A DNA stretch of 18,097 nucleotides from Coemansia sp. RSA 922 (lineage: Eukaryota > Kickxellomycota > Kickxellomycetes > Kickxellales > Kickxellaceae): positions 1 through 18,097 of the forward strand of contig JANBQS010000434.1 of the NCBI GenBank assembly GCA_027577415.1, in the 5' to 3' direction. Both the position numbers and the translations under genes were made by a program. Within the stretch, counting starts at the first letter, position 1. The number at the start of each line of letters is the position of its first letter. The notes under the pieces are model-generated. The model made no database searches, had not been told where the DNA came from, and saw nothing but the letters and a program-made list of their open reading frames with translations. Shown piece after piece: positions 1 to 8,011 of the stretch.

Positions 1-456
1 GGCGCATCCGGCGTCAACGTGTTCTTTAGCCGCGTGGGCGCCAAGGGCCAGGCCCAGGATATGTTTGAGAAGGACGTTGAGTCTAGGTATAAGCATATTG
101 TTGGACGTTGCGAGATTATGAGGAGCGAGGGCCAGGATGATGAACAGCAGGTCGAGTCTATTCAGTTGCAGTGCGATGATCCGAATGCTCCTATTCGCAT
201 GTCTGTTCCCGATGGCGAGGATGAGGATCCCGAGCGTGTCGAACTGTTTAACCAGCTTCCTGTCGATATGCAGGATGCGCTGAGAGTGGGTACGCTGGAG
301 GCTGTTAACAAGGTCTTGGCTGATGTCTCGGGACCTGAGGCTGAGCGCTTGCTGGGCATCTGTGGACAGGGTAACTTTTTGGTCATTGACGGCGAAATCG
401 TCGTCGACCCTAACGAGGAACCCGCTGAGGAGCCTACTACCGAAGACAGTACTTAG
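1..456 (+). CDS. CDC37: Hsp90 co-chaperone Cdc37, C-terminal part (5' end outside window)
   Basis: Cdc37 loads protein kinases onto Hsp90 in the cytosol. The frame is open from base 1 and gives 151 residues before TAG. The start reads as a beta/alpha segment around FFSRV, followed by a helix with MFEKDVESRYKHIVGR. This resembles the Hsp90-binding middle domain of Cdc37 (human FFTKI... followed by ERVRGRAKL). Residues after about 75 (VELFNQLPVDMQDAL to GNFLVIDGEIV) match the small helical C-terminal Cdc37 domain, including the usual LP-x2-[ML]Q and a final short strand. The protein ends in an acidic Glu/Thr tail. The N-terminal kinase-binding region, with the conserved start of the protein and its CK2-site serine, lies upstream of the window. 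The GTG at 19 is not a real start. The 3' end converges on RIC8 with about 50 bp between stop codons. Confidence 0.88.
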   Translation, partial: GASGVNVFFSRVGAKGQAQDMFEKDVESRYKHIVGRCEIMRSEGQDDEQQVESIQLQCDDPNAPIRMSVPDGEDEDPERVELFNQLPVDMQDALRVGTLEAVNKVLADVSGPEAERLLGICGQGNFLVIDGEIVVDPNEEPAEEPTTEDST

Positions 457-506
457 CCTATTTAAGAAAAAGAATATTTTTAGGGGAATAATATTGTGAA
501 TGGGAC

Positions 507-2072
507 CTATGAAGACTCTTCGTCAATTTCTTGGAATCGGCCACTCTCCATAGCAGTGCGAACTGGGTTATCAACTTTGATAAACCCAGTTTTATTCAGA
601 CGTTCGAACAAGACAAACAGACGCTCTGCCTCACGCTCCTTTTCCTCGTCAGTCATATTGGCCAACTCCCTATCCATATCTTGGTCCAAGTACCGACCAG
701 TAACAGGATCGACCAGATTAGAATCCACAGACTCTCTGACCTGCCTTATCACGCTCTCTGGTATTGCTATCCCCCTAGCCAGCATATACCCTGCTGCGTT
801 GCCATAGCCGACAGCCAAGATAAACTTGGCGACGTCTTGGCCCAATAACGCCAAGAGAAAATCCCCAATAGCACCCGAAAGCATACCGCCCTCGGGGATA
901 CGCATAAGCCGGACGAGAGTTCCAGATAATCCTGGCCGGTCTTCGGGCAGTGCCGAGTAGTCCTCGGTGTTCTGTGGGTAGACGCGGTAAAAGAGGCGCT
1001 GACGGACATCGGGCTGCTCAGTCACCAGTCGCACAAGTACTAGGGCCAAAGGTGTGATCTCGGCCTTGTACGACTCGTCGCTAGTTGCGGCCAATGTGGC
1101 AAAGAGATGGTAAATGCGGTCAACATATCGATATCTCTCCGATTCAGCTCCACTGGACTTGGGAGGCAGCCAGCAATGCAAAATTGGGTCGGGCGATAGT
1201 GTAGGAAAGTTTAGTGCAATTCCGATTGCCTGCCTCGCCGGATCAGCCAAATGACCATTAGCCAGAGGCAGAGCGAAGAGCGTGTCTAATGATATTTGCA
1301 GGATATCTAAGAGTTTGACGGCATGATCCGGCGACAATGCATCATCGCTGGATCCTTGTGGAGTGTCGCGTGGATAGTATACACAGAGACTCATTGCCGC
1401 CTTGAACAGTTCGTTCATCACCTGCTGCGGCGAAAACCGGTCACTCTTATCGGATTCACGGTCGAGGAACCCGCGGATAATTTGAGCAAGTGTCTTTGGC
1501 AAATCCAGGTCATCGACGCAATACTTTGCACTTTTCGGTGACTCTATCGACAGGAACAAGCACCGACCACAGAGAAACGCCGTAGTCTGAGTGGCACCAC
1601 TCTGCAAAATCTTGTCTATCGTATCGGCGCCATGAATATCGGCAAACAGCGGCCTGCACTTTGGCAGCAAAAGCATGGTGTTCGCCACACACGTCAGGGC
1701 CTCATTACAGGCGTCGATAGCGTAATCTGCTTGCTCCTTGTCCATTTCGACTTGGCTCTTCAGGTCCAGTGCCAGGCTGAGAAGTCCACTGATGGCTCGT
1801 TCGGTGCCAAGCTCATTGGTGTCGTCTATCTGGCGACCTAGTGTTTTCAAAAGCGTCAGGGCCAAGCTCGTAGCCCGTGATGTATGTCTGTCTTGAGCCG
1901 AGTACACGAATCGGGATAGTATCGTCGATATATACTCCTGTCGTCTACTCGCCTGTGCTCCAGTATCTGCGATGGCCGCCAAAAGTCCAGCTTCAATAGC
2001 CTGTGAATCTATATGCTCCTCACCATGGCTACTAACTAGTGCAAAATAGTCGGACGTGCTGTCGTTGGCCAT
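507..2072 (-). CDS. RIC8: Ric8/synembryn, G-alpha chaperone and exchange factor
   Basis: Ric8 is a cytosolic armadillo-fold protein that folds heterotrimeric G-alpha subunits and promotes their nucleotide exchange. The product is 521 residues, within the range of fungal and animal Ric8. Visible family signatures are an early helical repeat with LTLLKTLGR (about 72-80), a helix-rich middle, a late repeat with LSGTLVRLM (382-390) and AIGDFLLALLG (401-411), then GYGNAAG (422-428), DPVTGR (455-460) and a C-terminal helix MTDEEKEREAERL (473-485). The last group matches the GYGNAAG/NPVTG/MTEEQKE block of animal Ric-8A closely. The start is taken at the ATG at 2072 (MANDSTSDYF). The frame stays open for 73 codons further upstream, but that part is pyrimidine-rich leader-like sequence. 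The gene indicates heterotrimeric G-protein signalling in this fungus; RIC8 is absent from budding yeast. Confidence 0.9.
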   Translation of the reverse strand: MANDSTSDYFALVSSHGEEHIDSQAIEAGLLAAIADTGAQASRRQEYISTILSRFVYSAQDRHTSRATSLALTLLKTLGRQIDDTNELGTERAISGLLSLALDLKSQVEMDKEQADYAIDACNEALTCVANTMLLLPKCRPLFADIHGADTIDKILQSGATQTTAFLCGRCLFLSIESPKSAKYCVDDLDLPKTLAQIIRGFLDRESDKSDRFSPQQVMNELFKAAMSLCVYYPRDTPQGSSDDALSPDHAVKLLDILQISLDTLFALPLANGHLADPARQAIGIALNFPTLSPDPILHCWLPPKSSGAESERYRYVDRIYHLFATLAATSDESYKAEITPLALVLVRLVTEQPDVRQRLFYRVYPQNTEDYSALPEDRPGLSGTLVRLMRIPEGGMLSGAIGDFLLALLGQDVAKFILAVGYGNAAGYMLARGIAIPESVIRQVRESVDSNLVDPVTGRYLDQDMDRELANMTDEEKEREAERLFVLFERLNKTGFIKVDNPVRTAMESGRFQEIDEESS

Positions 2073-2491
2073 TATAAACCGTGTGTGTGAAAAAGAGGTT
2101 AGGTAGTGTATTGTAGATGTGTGAGAAAAAAGAGATGTGTATTGCAAATAATAAAAAAGGGGGGCTATCACAATGCCATCCTTGTAAGGTGCTTGTATAG
2201 TGCGGGATGTTTGTGGGAGATAATAGGACGAGAACGAATTGGATAGCATGCATATGTACTCGTTGTCTGAGAAACGCCTCATTCGCCACACATACGCCCT
2301 TTTATGTTCCTGTCTGTTCCAAAGAGCTGTGAACGGGTGGCGTTCTGAGAGAGAAAGAGAGACCCGGAGTTGTCACAGCTCCTTTACACTAGCATCACTC
2401 TGTTTTTTTTTACTCGATCGCTTGTAAATACACCATACTCTTCATTTTTCTTTCTTTATCGACAGCCACCTCGTTTTTACCTTCTTTCAGC
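2073..2491. promoter_or_regulatory. Divergent intergenic region RIC8 / small secreted protein
   Basis: This 419 bp spacer serves two divergent starts. On the RIC8 strand it is pyrimidine-rich just before the ATG. On the + strand it becomes pyrimidine-rich from about 2380 to 2490 (runs of T, then CTTTCTTT and CCTTCTTTC), the usual pattern before start codons in this window. A GA-rich block lies at about 2347-2370. No RNA gene or further ORF is convincing here. Confidence 0.5.
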
Positions 2492-2833
2492 ATGCAAACC
2501 AGATCGATTTACATTCAACTGGCACTAGCTACCTTGACGTTGGGCCAGTTGGGGACGTTTCTTAACGACATACAAACCAACATAAACAACGCCTTGGAGC
2601 CAGCAAAGAACGCAGCCAACGATATACTAAACAACGCCGCTCCCAATATCGCCAGCTTTGTTGACCAGGCCGGAGAAAACGCAGCAAGCGTTGCTTCAAA
2701 CGTCGTACATTTCGCAACTAGCAATCAGGAAAACCAAGTAGATGCCCAATTATCTAGCTACCACAACCACGCATCAGCACTTTGCTACAGGTCTATACTA
2801 GCAGCAGCTGGCTTTATTGCTGCTTACCTATAA
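2492..2833 (+). CDS. Small secreted, probably GPI-anchored Ala/Asn-rich protein
   Basis: I do not recognise this 113-residue protein by homology. It starts with a short N-region and a hydrophobic segment (residues about 5-19, IYIQLALATLTLG), which looks like a secretion signal. Residues 23-75 are Ala/Asn-rich and predicted helical (FLNDIQTNINNAL, AANDILNNAAPNI, ENAASVASNVV), with the hydrophobic spacing of an amphipathic helix. The end is a hydrophobic tail (SILAAAGFIAAYL, 101-113) with no charged residue after it, as in GPI-attachment signals. There is a single Cys, at 98 near the tail, so no disulfide-rich effector fold. The protein at 9238-9627 has the same plan and a similar start to the mature region (FLDD versus FLND) and may be a distant paralogue. 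A surface or cell-wall role is inference. Confidence 0.7.
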   Translation: MQTRSIYIQLALATLTLGQLGTFLNDIQTNINNALEPAKNAANDILNNAAPNIASFVDQAGENAASVASNVVHFATSNQENQVDAQLSSYHNHASALCYRSILAAAGFIAAYL

Positions 2834-3133
2834 GTTTTCTCTTATGACAAATAAAAAAAGTTGAAAAGTATATACTGGATGCACGAGTTCCTTTACAAAA
2901 TGTGTGGCCACCGCTGATGACGCCATGCAAATTTTTTTTTTATAAATTACTTTTTTTATCATGGCGCTTATCAAGCACTAGAAACGTTTCTATAGTTTAA
3001 ACCGCATGTCGGGGCACACACACGAAAAAAAATAGCAGTACTGTCCCCCTCTCTTTGTTCTCAAGTAGCAGAGTTTGACACTTCAAAAAATTGAATATAC
3101 TTTTTTTCTCTATTCTTATATAAATTTATTAAT
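2834..3133. other. Intergenic, AT-rich, no gene seen
   Basis: The first part is a 3' region (ATAAAAAAAG at about 2851). The second part, leading to the next gene, has several T runs, a TTTTTTTCTC pyrimidine block and a TATATAAA at 3117-3124. That box lies only about 10 bp before the ATG at 3134, too close to be a normal core promoter. No RNA gene or ORF is supported. Confidence 0.4.
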
Positions 3134-3409
3134 ATGAAATACTCGTTGTCGTTGCTAGTTTTAGCACTATATATAAAGCAGTCGACTGCTCGGTTTTACC
3201 ACCCTATGCCCACGCCAGAGACAGTCAATGGTCCTGGCTTTTTTGAACAAGGGCTTGCGCCTCTGTCAGCTTCCATACTGCCTGACCAGTTATTGAATAA
3301 AAGAGATGACGGCGCTCAACGTCAGACAGCTGATATACATACTGCTCATACGTTTGCTAAAATGGAGTTGAGCGGCGGCGACTTTAACGTCAGTATTCCT
3401 ATCACTTAA
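3134..3409 (+). CDS. Small secreted protein with a Lys-Arg processing site
   Basis: The 91-residue product has a clear signal peptide (residues 1-19, hydrophobic core LSLLVLALYI, ending STA before Arg20). There is no hydrophobic tail, so it is predicted to be released rather than anchored. The mature part is cysteine-free. It has a dibasic KR at residues 56-57 followed by DDG, which fits cleavage by a Kex2-type Golgi protease. That would leave a propeptide of about 36 residues and a C-terminal peptide of 34 residues (58-91). I find no family match from memory. The gene sits between two other small surface-protein genes on the same strand. The processing site and any signalling or effector role are inference. 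Confidence 0.65.
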   Translation: MKYSLSLLVLALYIKQSTARFYHPMPTPETVNGPGFFEQGLAPLSASILPDQLLNKRDDGAQRQTADIHTAHTFAKMELSGGDFNVSIPIT

Positions 3410-3741
3410 TAAACACACTTTTTACAAATGCCACTTGTGTGAGGGAAGCGCTGTTACTATCCGTATATTATCGGGCGCAAAAGGAAACTGGAAAAAAAAC
3501 GTGACTAATTGTAGTAGCAGTTTTTTTTGGGCTGTAACTGCGCAAACATTTTTGGAGTTTGCCTCAGTTTTTTGAGAGAGTGATATTACTTACAAATACG
3601 GCTAAAATCTATTAGCTACATATTGCACAAAATATATCAATTGTTACAAGGGTTCTTGACTGATACAAACCTGTACCATGTTTTCTTAACTCTCCAACTC
3701 TATTTTTTTACAAAACATATTTTTGACATATTCTTTTGATA
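3410..3741. other. Intergenic, no gene seen
   Basis: This 332 bp spacer lies between two co-oriented small secreted-protein genes. It is AT-rich with T runs at about 3522 and 3705 and an A run at about 3493. The last 60 bp before the ATG at 3742 are pyrimidine/AT-rich. I see no RNA gene, repeat or coding frame. Confidence 0.35.
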
Positions 3742-3966
3742 ATGAGACTTTTTGCTACAACCGTTATTACCACAGTCGCACTGTTAGGCGGCATGGAAGT
3801 ATTGGCTGCCTCGAGTGCTGCACATCCATCGACAGCAGCCAAGTCGCCAATGTCCAGCTCCACCTCGGTAAAGGCCAGCCATGCTCAAGGCGCATCAGCC
3901 AATTTTGCGCTACAGGGACCAGTTGGAGCCCTGGCCATTGCCATTTGTGGACTCGCATACCTATAA
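3742..3966 (+). CDS. Very small GPI-anchored-type Ser/Ala-rich protein
   Basis: The product has 74 residues from the ATG at 3742; the in-frame TTG at 3736 is not a start. The N-terminus is a signal peptide (MRLFATTVITTVALLGG, cleavage likely around residue 22-24, VLAAS). The mature stretch of about 28 residues is almost only Ser, Ala, Thr, Lys and His. A tail from about residue 60 (GPVGALAIAICGLAYL) is hydrophobic to the end, as in GPI-attachment signals. Small residues at 50-53 (GASA) could serve as the omega site. The plan resembles the tiny yeast Hor7/Ddr2 type proteins, but that is architecture only. The 3' end faces the gene at 4084-4659. Confidence 0.65.
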   Translation: MRLFATTVITTVALLGGMEVLAASSAAHPSTAAKSPMSSSTSVKASHAQGASANFALQGPVGALAIAICGLAYL

Positions 3967-4083
3967 AGGTCCCCTTGAGCCAATTTTTTTGTTTAGCATA
4001 CATGTTTGTTTTTAGTATATTTTGAAGAAGAAAAAACATATTCCAACATGAAAAGACGTTATAAAGCGCATAAGAGAAAACCG

Positions 4084-4659
4084 TTAGACTGGAGCAAGTG
4101 CGCCGAAAAGTATAGTCAGCAGACATCCGATAACTAGAGAGCGCGGCTTAGTGCTAGCACCACTGTTTTTAATAGACATGGAGTGCTTAGTCGCACCCAT
4201 TGCTCCCTCAATACCGTCCTTTCCGCTATGACTAGTAAAGTCTCCAAATGCCTCTATCGAATGTGTAGGACTACCAGGTGTCGACACCATGTGGGTGTTG
4301 GTTGGCGACATGTACTGCTCGACAAACTGGATGCTCAATGAGCTCTGGATTTTGGGGTCGCCCAAAAGCGACGAAATCGAGTTGACTGCGCTAGGATCAT
4401 GGATCAGGGATTGGAACATCTCGACGGCGTGTGGGTTGTTTAGCTGCGAAGTTAGCATCGACCGGAACTCCAAGTCAGAGAACTGGTCTTCTAGCGCACT
4501 AAATGCCTCGGGCAAGTTCTGAGCCAGATTATCGAATGGAACAACGTTGTTGGCCGGCGAAGGCGATGGAAGAGCTGTCGACACGCCGCTACTGGTGTCG
4601 GCAGCAGCCACGAGACTAAAGAGCGCGGTCAACGCCGCGAACAAGTATTCATAACGCAT
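4084..4659 (-). CDS. Secreted GPI-anchored-type protein with 13-residue Asn/Asp-Pro repeats
   Basis: The product has 191 residues, starting at the ATG at 4659. It has a signal peptide (1-20, hydrophobic FAALTALFSLVAAA), then a Ser/Pro linker. A helical segment at 44-115 contains three [ND]P turns at residues 75, 88 and 101, exactly 13 residues apart, each starting a helix (NPHAVEMFQSL, DPSAVNSISSL, DPKIQSSLSI). A Ser/Thr/Gly-rich spacer follows, with a hydrophobic C-terminal tail after KPR (SLVIGCLLTILFGALAPV, 174-191). Small residues before the tail (NSGAS, 165-169) fit an omega site. The helix-turn repeats faintly recall STI1/armadillo-like repeats, but I cannot assign a family. It is convergent with the tiny protein at 3742-3966 (117 bp between stops). 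Confidence 0.7.
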   Translation of the reverse strand: MRYEYLFAALTALFSLVAAADTSSGVSTALPSPSPANNVVPFDNLAQNLPEAFSALEDQFSDLEFRSMLTSQLNNPHAVEMFQSLIHDPSAVNSISSLLGDPKIQSSLSIQFVEQYMSPTNTHMVSTPGSPTHSIEAFGDFTSHSGKDGIEGAMGATKHSMSIKNSGASTKPRSLVIGCLLTILFGALAPV

Positions 4660-5745
4660 GATAAACAAAAAATATAACCAATATACGATACTGAAAGTGA
4701 GAAATGCAAGAGGTGAGAGAGAGGAGACAAATATTTGCTTGAGCTTCGGCCTGCTTTTGTACAGAGTCCGTGCTCTAAATACTAAACAGACAATACTCTT
4801 GCGATTAGGGACTAGTTTCTTTCCGGAAATGACACGAAACGATTAAACACAACGAGATTTAAAAAAAGACAATACAAACAGTTGCGTCAGAATAATGAAT
4901 CGTAAGAACTAGAATGAAGTAGGAGGAAATGGCCCGAGCAGGCTGTAACAACAAGAAAACGGATGGAATGTAACCAGAGATAATAAAGATTGGTTTCGAC
5001 GAACCGGTTGCGTGGCCACGCCAGCGTAGCCCCCCAGATACTTTATACGTGGGTGTTACAACCGGGTAACAGTAATGACAAGACGGCCCAAGTCTGACGA
5101 ACTGTGAGCGCGTTTGGAATGCTCAGAATATGCAGTCTGTTAGCCGCTCGAAATAGGGACGAGAGGGATGTGAGGGAGCCAATTAAGCGCGTAAGGGAGC
5201 AGTAGTCAAAGTGTTTAATGTGACTACGTGAAAGGTGAGGGCGAGAATACCAATTATTTAGGAGAAAAGAAAGAAGGCCATTTGCGAGAAGAAGAAAAAA
5301 GAGAAAAGACATGTCAGTGATGTTGGATAGGTATATAGGGGTGTTTGTTTTGTTTGCAATACAATGCAATAGAAGCGGCAGCTGTAACTTGGTTCCGACT
5401 GTGCAGGTGTTGCTCTGACATCTGCCAGCAGTCCAGCCGCATGGAAAAGTGGGGGATGCAACATGGCAGTAAACTCAGTCTGCAAATGACGTACATGTCC
5501 ACCGCTCTCAAATCCGGCATCCAAGCCAGTGGCCTGTACCGTCTGTTGGCTTGGTTTCGTGAAACCACGAAGTGGCTCGCTCACTTGACGCTACTGCGAT
5601 CAAGTTCAGCATACGCTGAGCCAACAGCGGCAGTAGACAGCCATCAGCAAACGCGGGCATATCCGCTGGAAAACATTTAAAGGTAAAGAGAATAGCTATT
5701 GAGGCAACAGTAGTAGTAAATGAAAAGGTGTAAGTGGATGTTTGC
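4660..5745. other. 1.1 kb region without a confident gene
   Basis: The left part is the promoter side of the minus-strand gene starting at 4659; the GA-rich block at about 4690-4730 is a pyrimidine tract on the coding strand. From 4850 to 5340 there are many stops in all frames. The top strand is strikingly purine-rich at 5150-5310 (GAGGGATGTGAGGGAG, GAAGAAGAAAAAAGAG). From about 5340 to 5680 composition becomes more GC-rich and frames open on both strands (separate entry). I found no tRNA, snRNA or 5S-like box pattern by eye. Confidence 0.4.
5339..5680 (+). other. Possible coding segment of unknown gene (strand unresolved)
   Basis: The + frame is open from 5339 to the TAA at 5680, with no early ATG. 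The first in-frame ATG (5432) would give an 82-residue product with plausible codon choice (CTG, CTC, ATC, ACC, AAG) and a helical stretch containing MSTALKSGIQASGLYRLL. The stop would lie 66 bp from the VMA4 stop, matching the tight convergent spacing seen elsewhere here. However, a minus-strand frame (5258-5584) over the same bases also has coding-like codons. No start or upstream exon is visible, and I recognise neither protein. Confidence 0.25.
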
Positions 5746-6441
5746 TCAGTTAAAGAACTTGCGGTTAGGCGACTGTCCAAACAGGATGTTGCGTAGCTGT
5801 GGCAGCATCCGGTCGGACGACAGATCCAGACGTGCCTGGAGTGTGTTATCAACGCTAATCCGGTCGTTCAATGCCGACACGCGTACACCGCCCAAGACGC
5901 TGTCAGTCAGCGGCGATGCCTCAACAACCGTGGCTCTGACTGTCTTTCCGGTCTTCTCCTTATAGGCCACGACTGCCTGCTCAACCGCACGCTTAATCAG
6001 TGCCGTATCAGCCTTACGGCCGCGAACGTTAACTGTCTCGTCGTTGAGCTGGACAAAAGCCTGTACGCACAAGTAAACCAACAGCTCCAGGTATTTTTCT
6101 TCGTCCTGTGGAACGCTCTTCATCGCCTCTTGTGCATCGCTAAACACAGACTCTAGCATCTCCTGCCGCGCCTGGAGAACTTGCAAACGCGACTTGTTGA
6201 TAAGCGTCGACGTCAGGATCCGCTGTTTGACCTCGGCCTGCTTCACCTTGCGCTGAAATTGCTCTTCGACATTGATAGATTCCTGCCGTACCAGTTTAGC
6301 CTTTTCAATGTTGAACTCCTCATCGGCCTTGACCTTGATTTCGCGAGCCTTCTCCAATGCCTCTTGTCGGATGAACGCTACCATCTTGTTCATCTCAGAG
6401 TACACCTCCTCGTCATTCATAGGGCGGGTAGCAGTCGACAT
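5746..6441 (-). CDS. VMA4: V-type proton ATPase subunit E
   Basis: Subunit E is a peripheral-stalk (stator) component of the V1 sector of the vacuolar ATPase, paired with subunit G to hold the catalytic A3B3 ring still during proton pumping. The 231-residue product has the family's usual length. Residues 1-110 are a long charged helix (DEEVYSEMNKMVAFIRQEA, then EFNIEKAKLV and KQAEVKQRILTS), with RLQVLQARQE leading into the globular C-terminal domain. That domain includes VQLNDETVNVRGR, a G-[VL]-R-V segment (LGGVRVSALNDRISVDNTL) and the conserved end RLDLSSDRMLPQLRNILFG. The ATG at 6441 starts MSTATRPMNDEEV, as in other fungal E subunits. The leader on the coding strand is pyrimidine-rich. The next gene (RING ligase) lies upstream on the same strand, 165 bp away. 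Confidence 0.95.
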   Translation of the reverse strand: MSTATRPMNDEEVYSEMNKMVAFIRQEALEKAREIKVKADEEFNIEKAKLVRQESINVEEQFQRKVKQAEVKQRILTSTLINKSRLQVLQARQEMLESVFSDAQEAMKSVPQDEEKYLELLVYLCVQAFVQLNDETVNVRGRKADTALIKRAVEQAVVAYKEKTGKTVRATVVEASPLTDSVLGGVRVSALNDRISVDNTLQARLDLSSDRMLPQLRNILFGQSPNRKFFN

Positions 6442-6606
6442 TCTAGCAAGTGATGCTTTAAGCGATGTGATTAAACGAAAAAGGAAAAGGAAAAGAAAAG
6501 TAAATTGGGGGTTAATGCAAAGTAGAAGAGCATAAAAGATAAAGCTTTAAATTACTCCGACTACGTCAGCTCTGCTGCACGTCCTTTTGGGCTACAGATA
6601 TTATAT

Positions 6607-7512
6607 TTAGTAAAACAAAATGCTCATAAGGATCATTGCCGCTAGCATCATCAGCACTCGCGACGCAAACGCTTGCTGTCCCACGGGCTGCTGGCTGGCG
6701 CCGGCGCCATTTGTTCCCATCGGCAGGTTACCCATGTGTCCGGTCGAGAACGTCGAGAAGCCCATCAGCGCTGGCAGCAGTCCCAGCCCGCCAACAAACA
6801 CTGCGCCGCCGCCACCGCCAACTCGACCCATGCCATGAAAGCTCCCGGGTACGCCAAATGGGTCAAATCCAAATAGCTGGTTGTGTTGTCGTGACGGAGG
6901 CGGTGGGCGCTGGCCAGCTGGGCGATTCGGCAAGTTGGGATTGTGCCGTGGATCCTTTTCTTCTCGACCTCGGCCATATACTGGAATCACTTTGTCCTTA
7001 TCACACCCGGCCTTGCACACCGGGCAGGTAGCGCTGCGCTCCAGCCATTGCACTAGACACGACCAGCAGAACAAATGTCCGCATATTGTCAGCACTGGAT
7101 CCGTTGCCGTGTCAAAGCATATGTTACAGCTGAACTCGTCGCCGCCATCTACGCTCCGTGTTGCTGCTTTATCACCAGCGGTATCGCTCTTTGTAGGTGC
7201 CTCATGTTCTCCGCTACAGGCAGGTTCCTTGCCCTTGCCATTGCACTCGCGAGCCGTACTTTGTGCCAGCACTGCCTCGTTATCAGCTATATCCTCGGCA
7301 GTACCGACCACTCGTCGCCGTTGACGCAGTTGTGTGTAGTTTGATTCGTCAGCTGATATATGTGATTCTGCTGCTTGCGTCAGCTCGCTATCCAAGCTCT
7401 CAATGGGGTCTGTGATATCGTGATGTATGATGCTACCACTACGGCTAGAGCGGGGTGTTTCCTCAACCGAGCGCCGCTCATCAGCGCCAGTATCAACGGT
7501 AGAGTCCTCCAT
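6607..7512 (-). CDS. ER-anchored RING-HC E3 ubiquitin ligase, RNF5/RNF185/RMA1-like
   Basis: Family members are ER-membrane ubiquitin ligases in ER-associated degradation. The product is 301 residues from the ATG at 7512. Residues 1-125 are charged and Ser/Thr-rich with no clear fold. A C3HC4 RING occupies about 129-166: CNIC, CGH, FCWSC and CPVC with standard spacing, in the RNF5-type context FCWSCLVQWLE. After the RING come the family's characteristic DKVIPVYGRG and RPAGQRPPPP segments. Two hydrophobic stretches follow: a Gly-rich one (about 233-250, GGAVFVGGLGLLPALMG) and the C-terminal VLMMLAAMILMSILFY, matching the paired tail anchors of RNF5/RNF185. The N-terminal extension is longer than in human RNF5. 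The gene is divergent from RPL17. Confidence 0.88.
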   Translation of the reverse strand: MEDSTVDTGADERRSVEETPRSSRSGSIIHHDITDPIESLDSELTQAAESHISADESNYTQLRQRRRVVGTAEDIADNEAVLAQSTARECNGKGKEPACSGEHEAPTKSDTAGDKAATRSVDGGDEFSCNICFDTATDPVLTICGHLFCWSCLVQWLERSATCPVCKAGCDKDKVIPVYGRGREEKDPRHNPNLPNRPAGQRPPPPSRQHNQLFGFDPFGVPGSFHGMGRVGGGGGAVFVGGLGLLPALMGFSTFSTGHMGNLPMGTNGAGASQQPVGQQAFASRVLMMLAAMILMSILFY

Positions 7513-7812
7513 GTCTAAATTCACGCAGTGCGTGTATACAGAGTCAAAAAGAGAAGCGAAACTGAATGAGACAAATATATATTAGTGCCGGAAAATAAAA
7601 ATACAAAGTAGCAAGAAAAAGGAAGACGAGGCGCCGGGTCAAGCCAAGCCTTGCGCAAGCTCATAAAAGCAGTGCTGCTTCATAAATACTAATCGATCAG
7701 CGGATCAACGATCGGCATTTAGTGGTGCGGGTTTGTGGAGTGCCCATTCGCAAGTTGCTGTCAGCGACAGGAAATCGTCCTGCCCTTCTAGCTCACACAT
7801 TATTTTTCAAAA

Positions 7813-7818
7813 TATAAA
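7813..7818 (+). promoter_or_regulatory. TATA box candidate upstream of RPL17
   Basis: TATAAA in the context AATATAAAAG, after a T-rich stretch. It is 363 bp before the RPL17 ATG, so it makes sense mainly if the leader contains an intron, for which acceptor-side signals are present at 8109-8167. Confidence 0.35.
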
Positions 7819-7874
7819 AGAGGTAATTGTCAAACCCGTGACGATGGCCGCATCCATCACGTAAATCGCAACCA

Positions 7875-7925
7875 CGATGGATACGAACTGACGATGGATA
7901 CGCGGACGCGATGGATGCGATCCGA
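7875..7925 (+). repeat. Three 17-bp tandem repeats
   Basis: Units start at 7875, 7892 and 7909, each beginning CGATGGATRCG followed by six variable bases. A fourth CGATGG lies at 7842, out of register (33 bp upstream). The units lie in the RPL17 leader/promoter region and each contains an ATG. Confidence 0.75.
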
Positions 7926-8011
7926 TCCGATATGCGAAATCTCGAATCTGAAATTTGAATTTGCATTGACATTACGCGCTTTGCTCATCCTTATTCACTG
8001 ATTCGAGAACT

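Noticed and set aside
5043..5312. Minus-strand ORF starting MSFLFFLLLANGLLSFLL, resembling a signal peptide
   Set aside because: The Phe/Leu/Ser run is produced by a pyrimidine tract of the kind seen in leaders here; the rest has no protein-like features.
6636..7324. Several plus-strand ORFs opposite the RING ligase
   Set aside because: They are antisense shadows of a gene with a complete C3HC4 RING and tail anchors.
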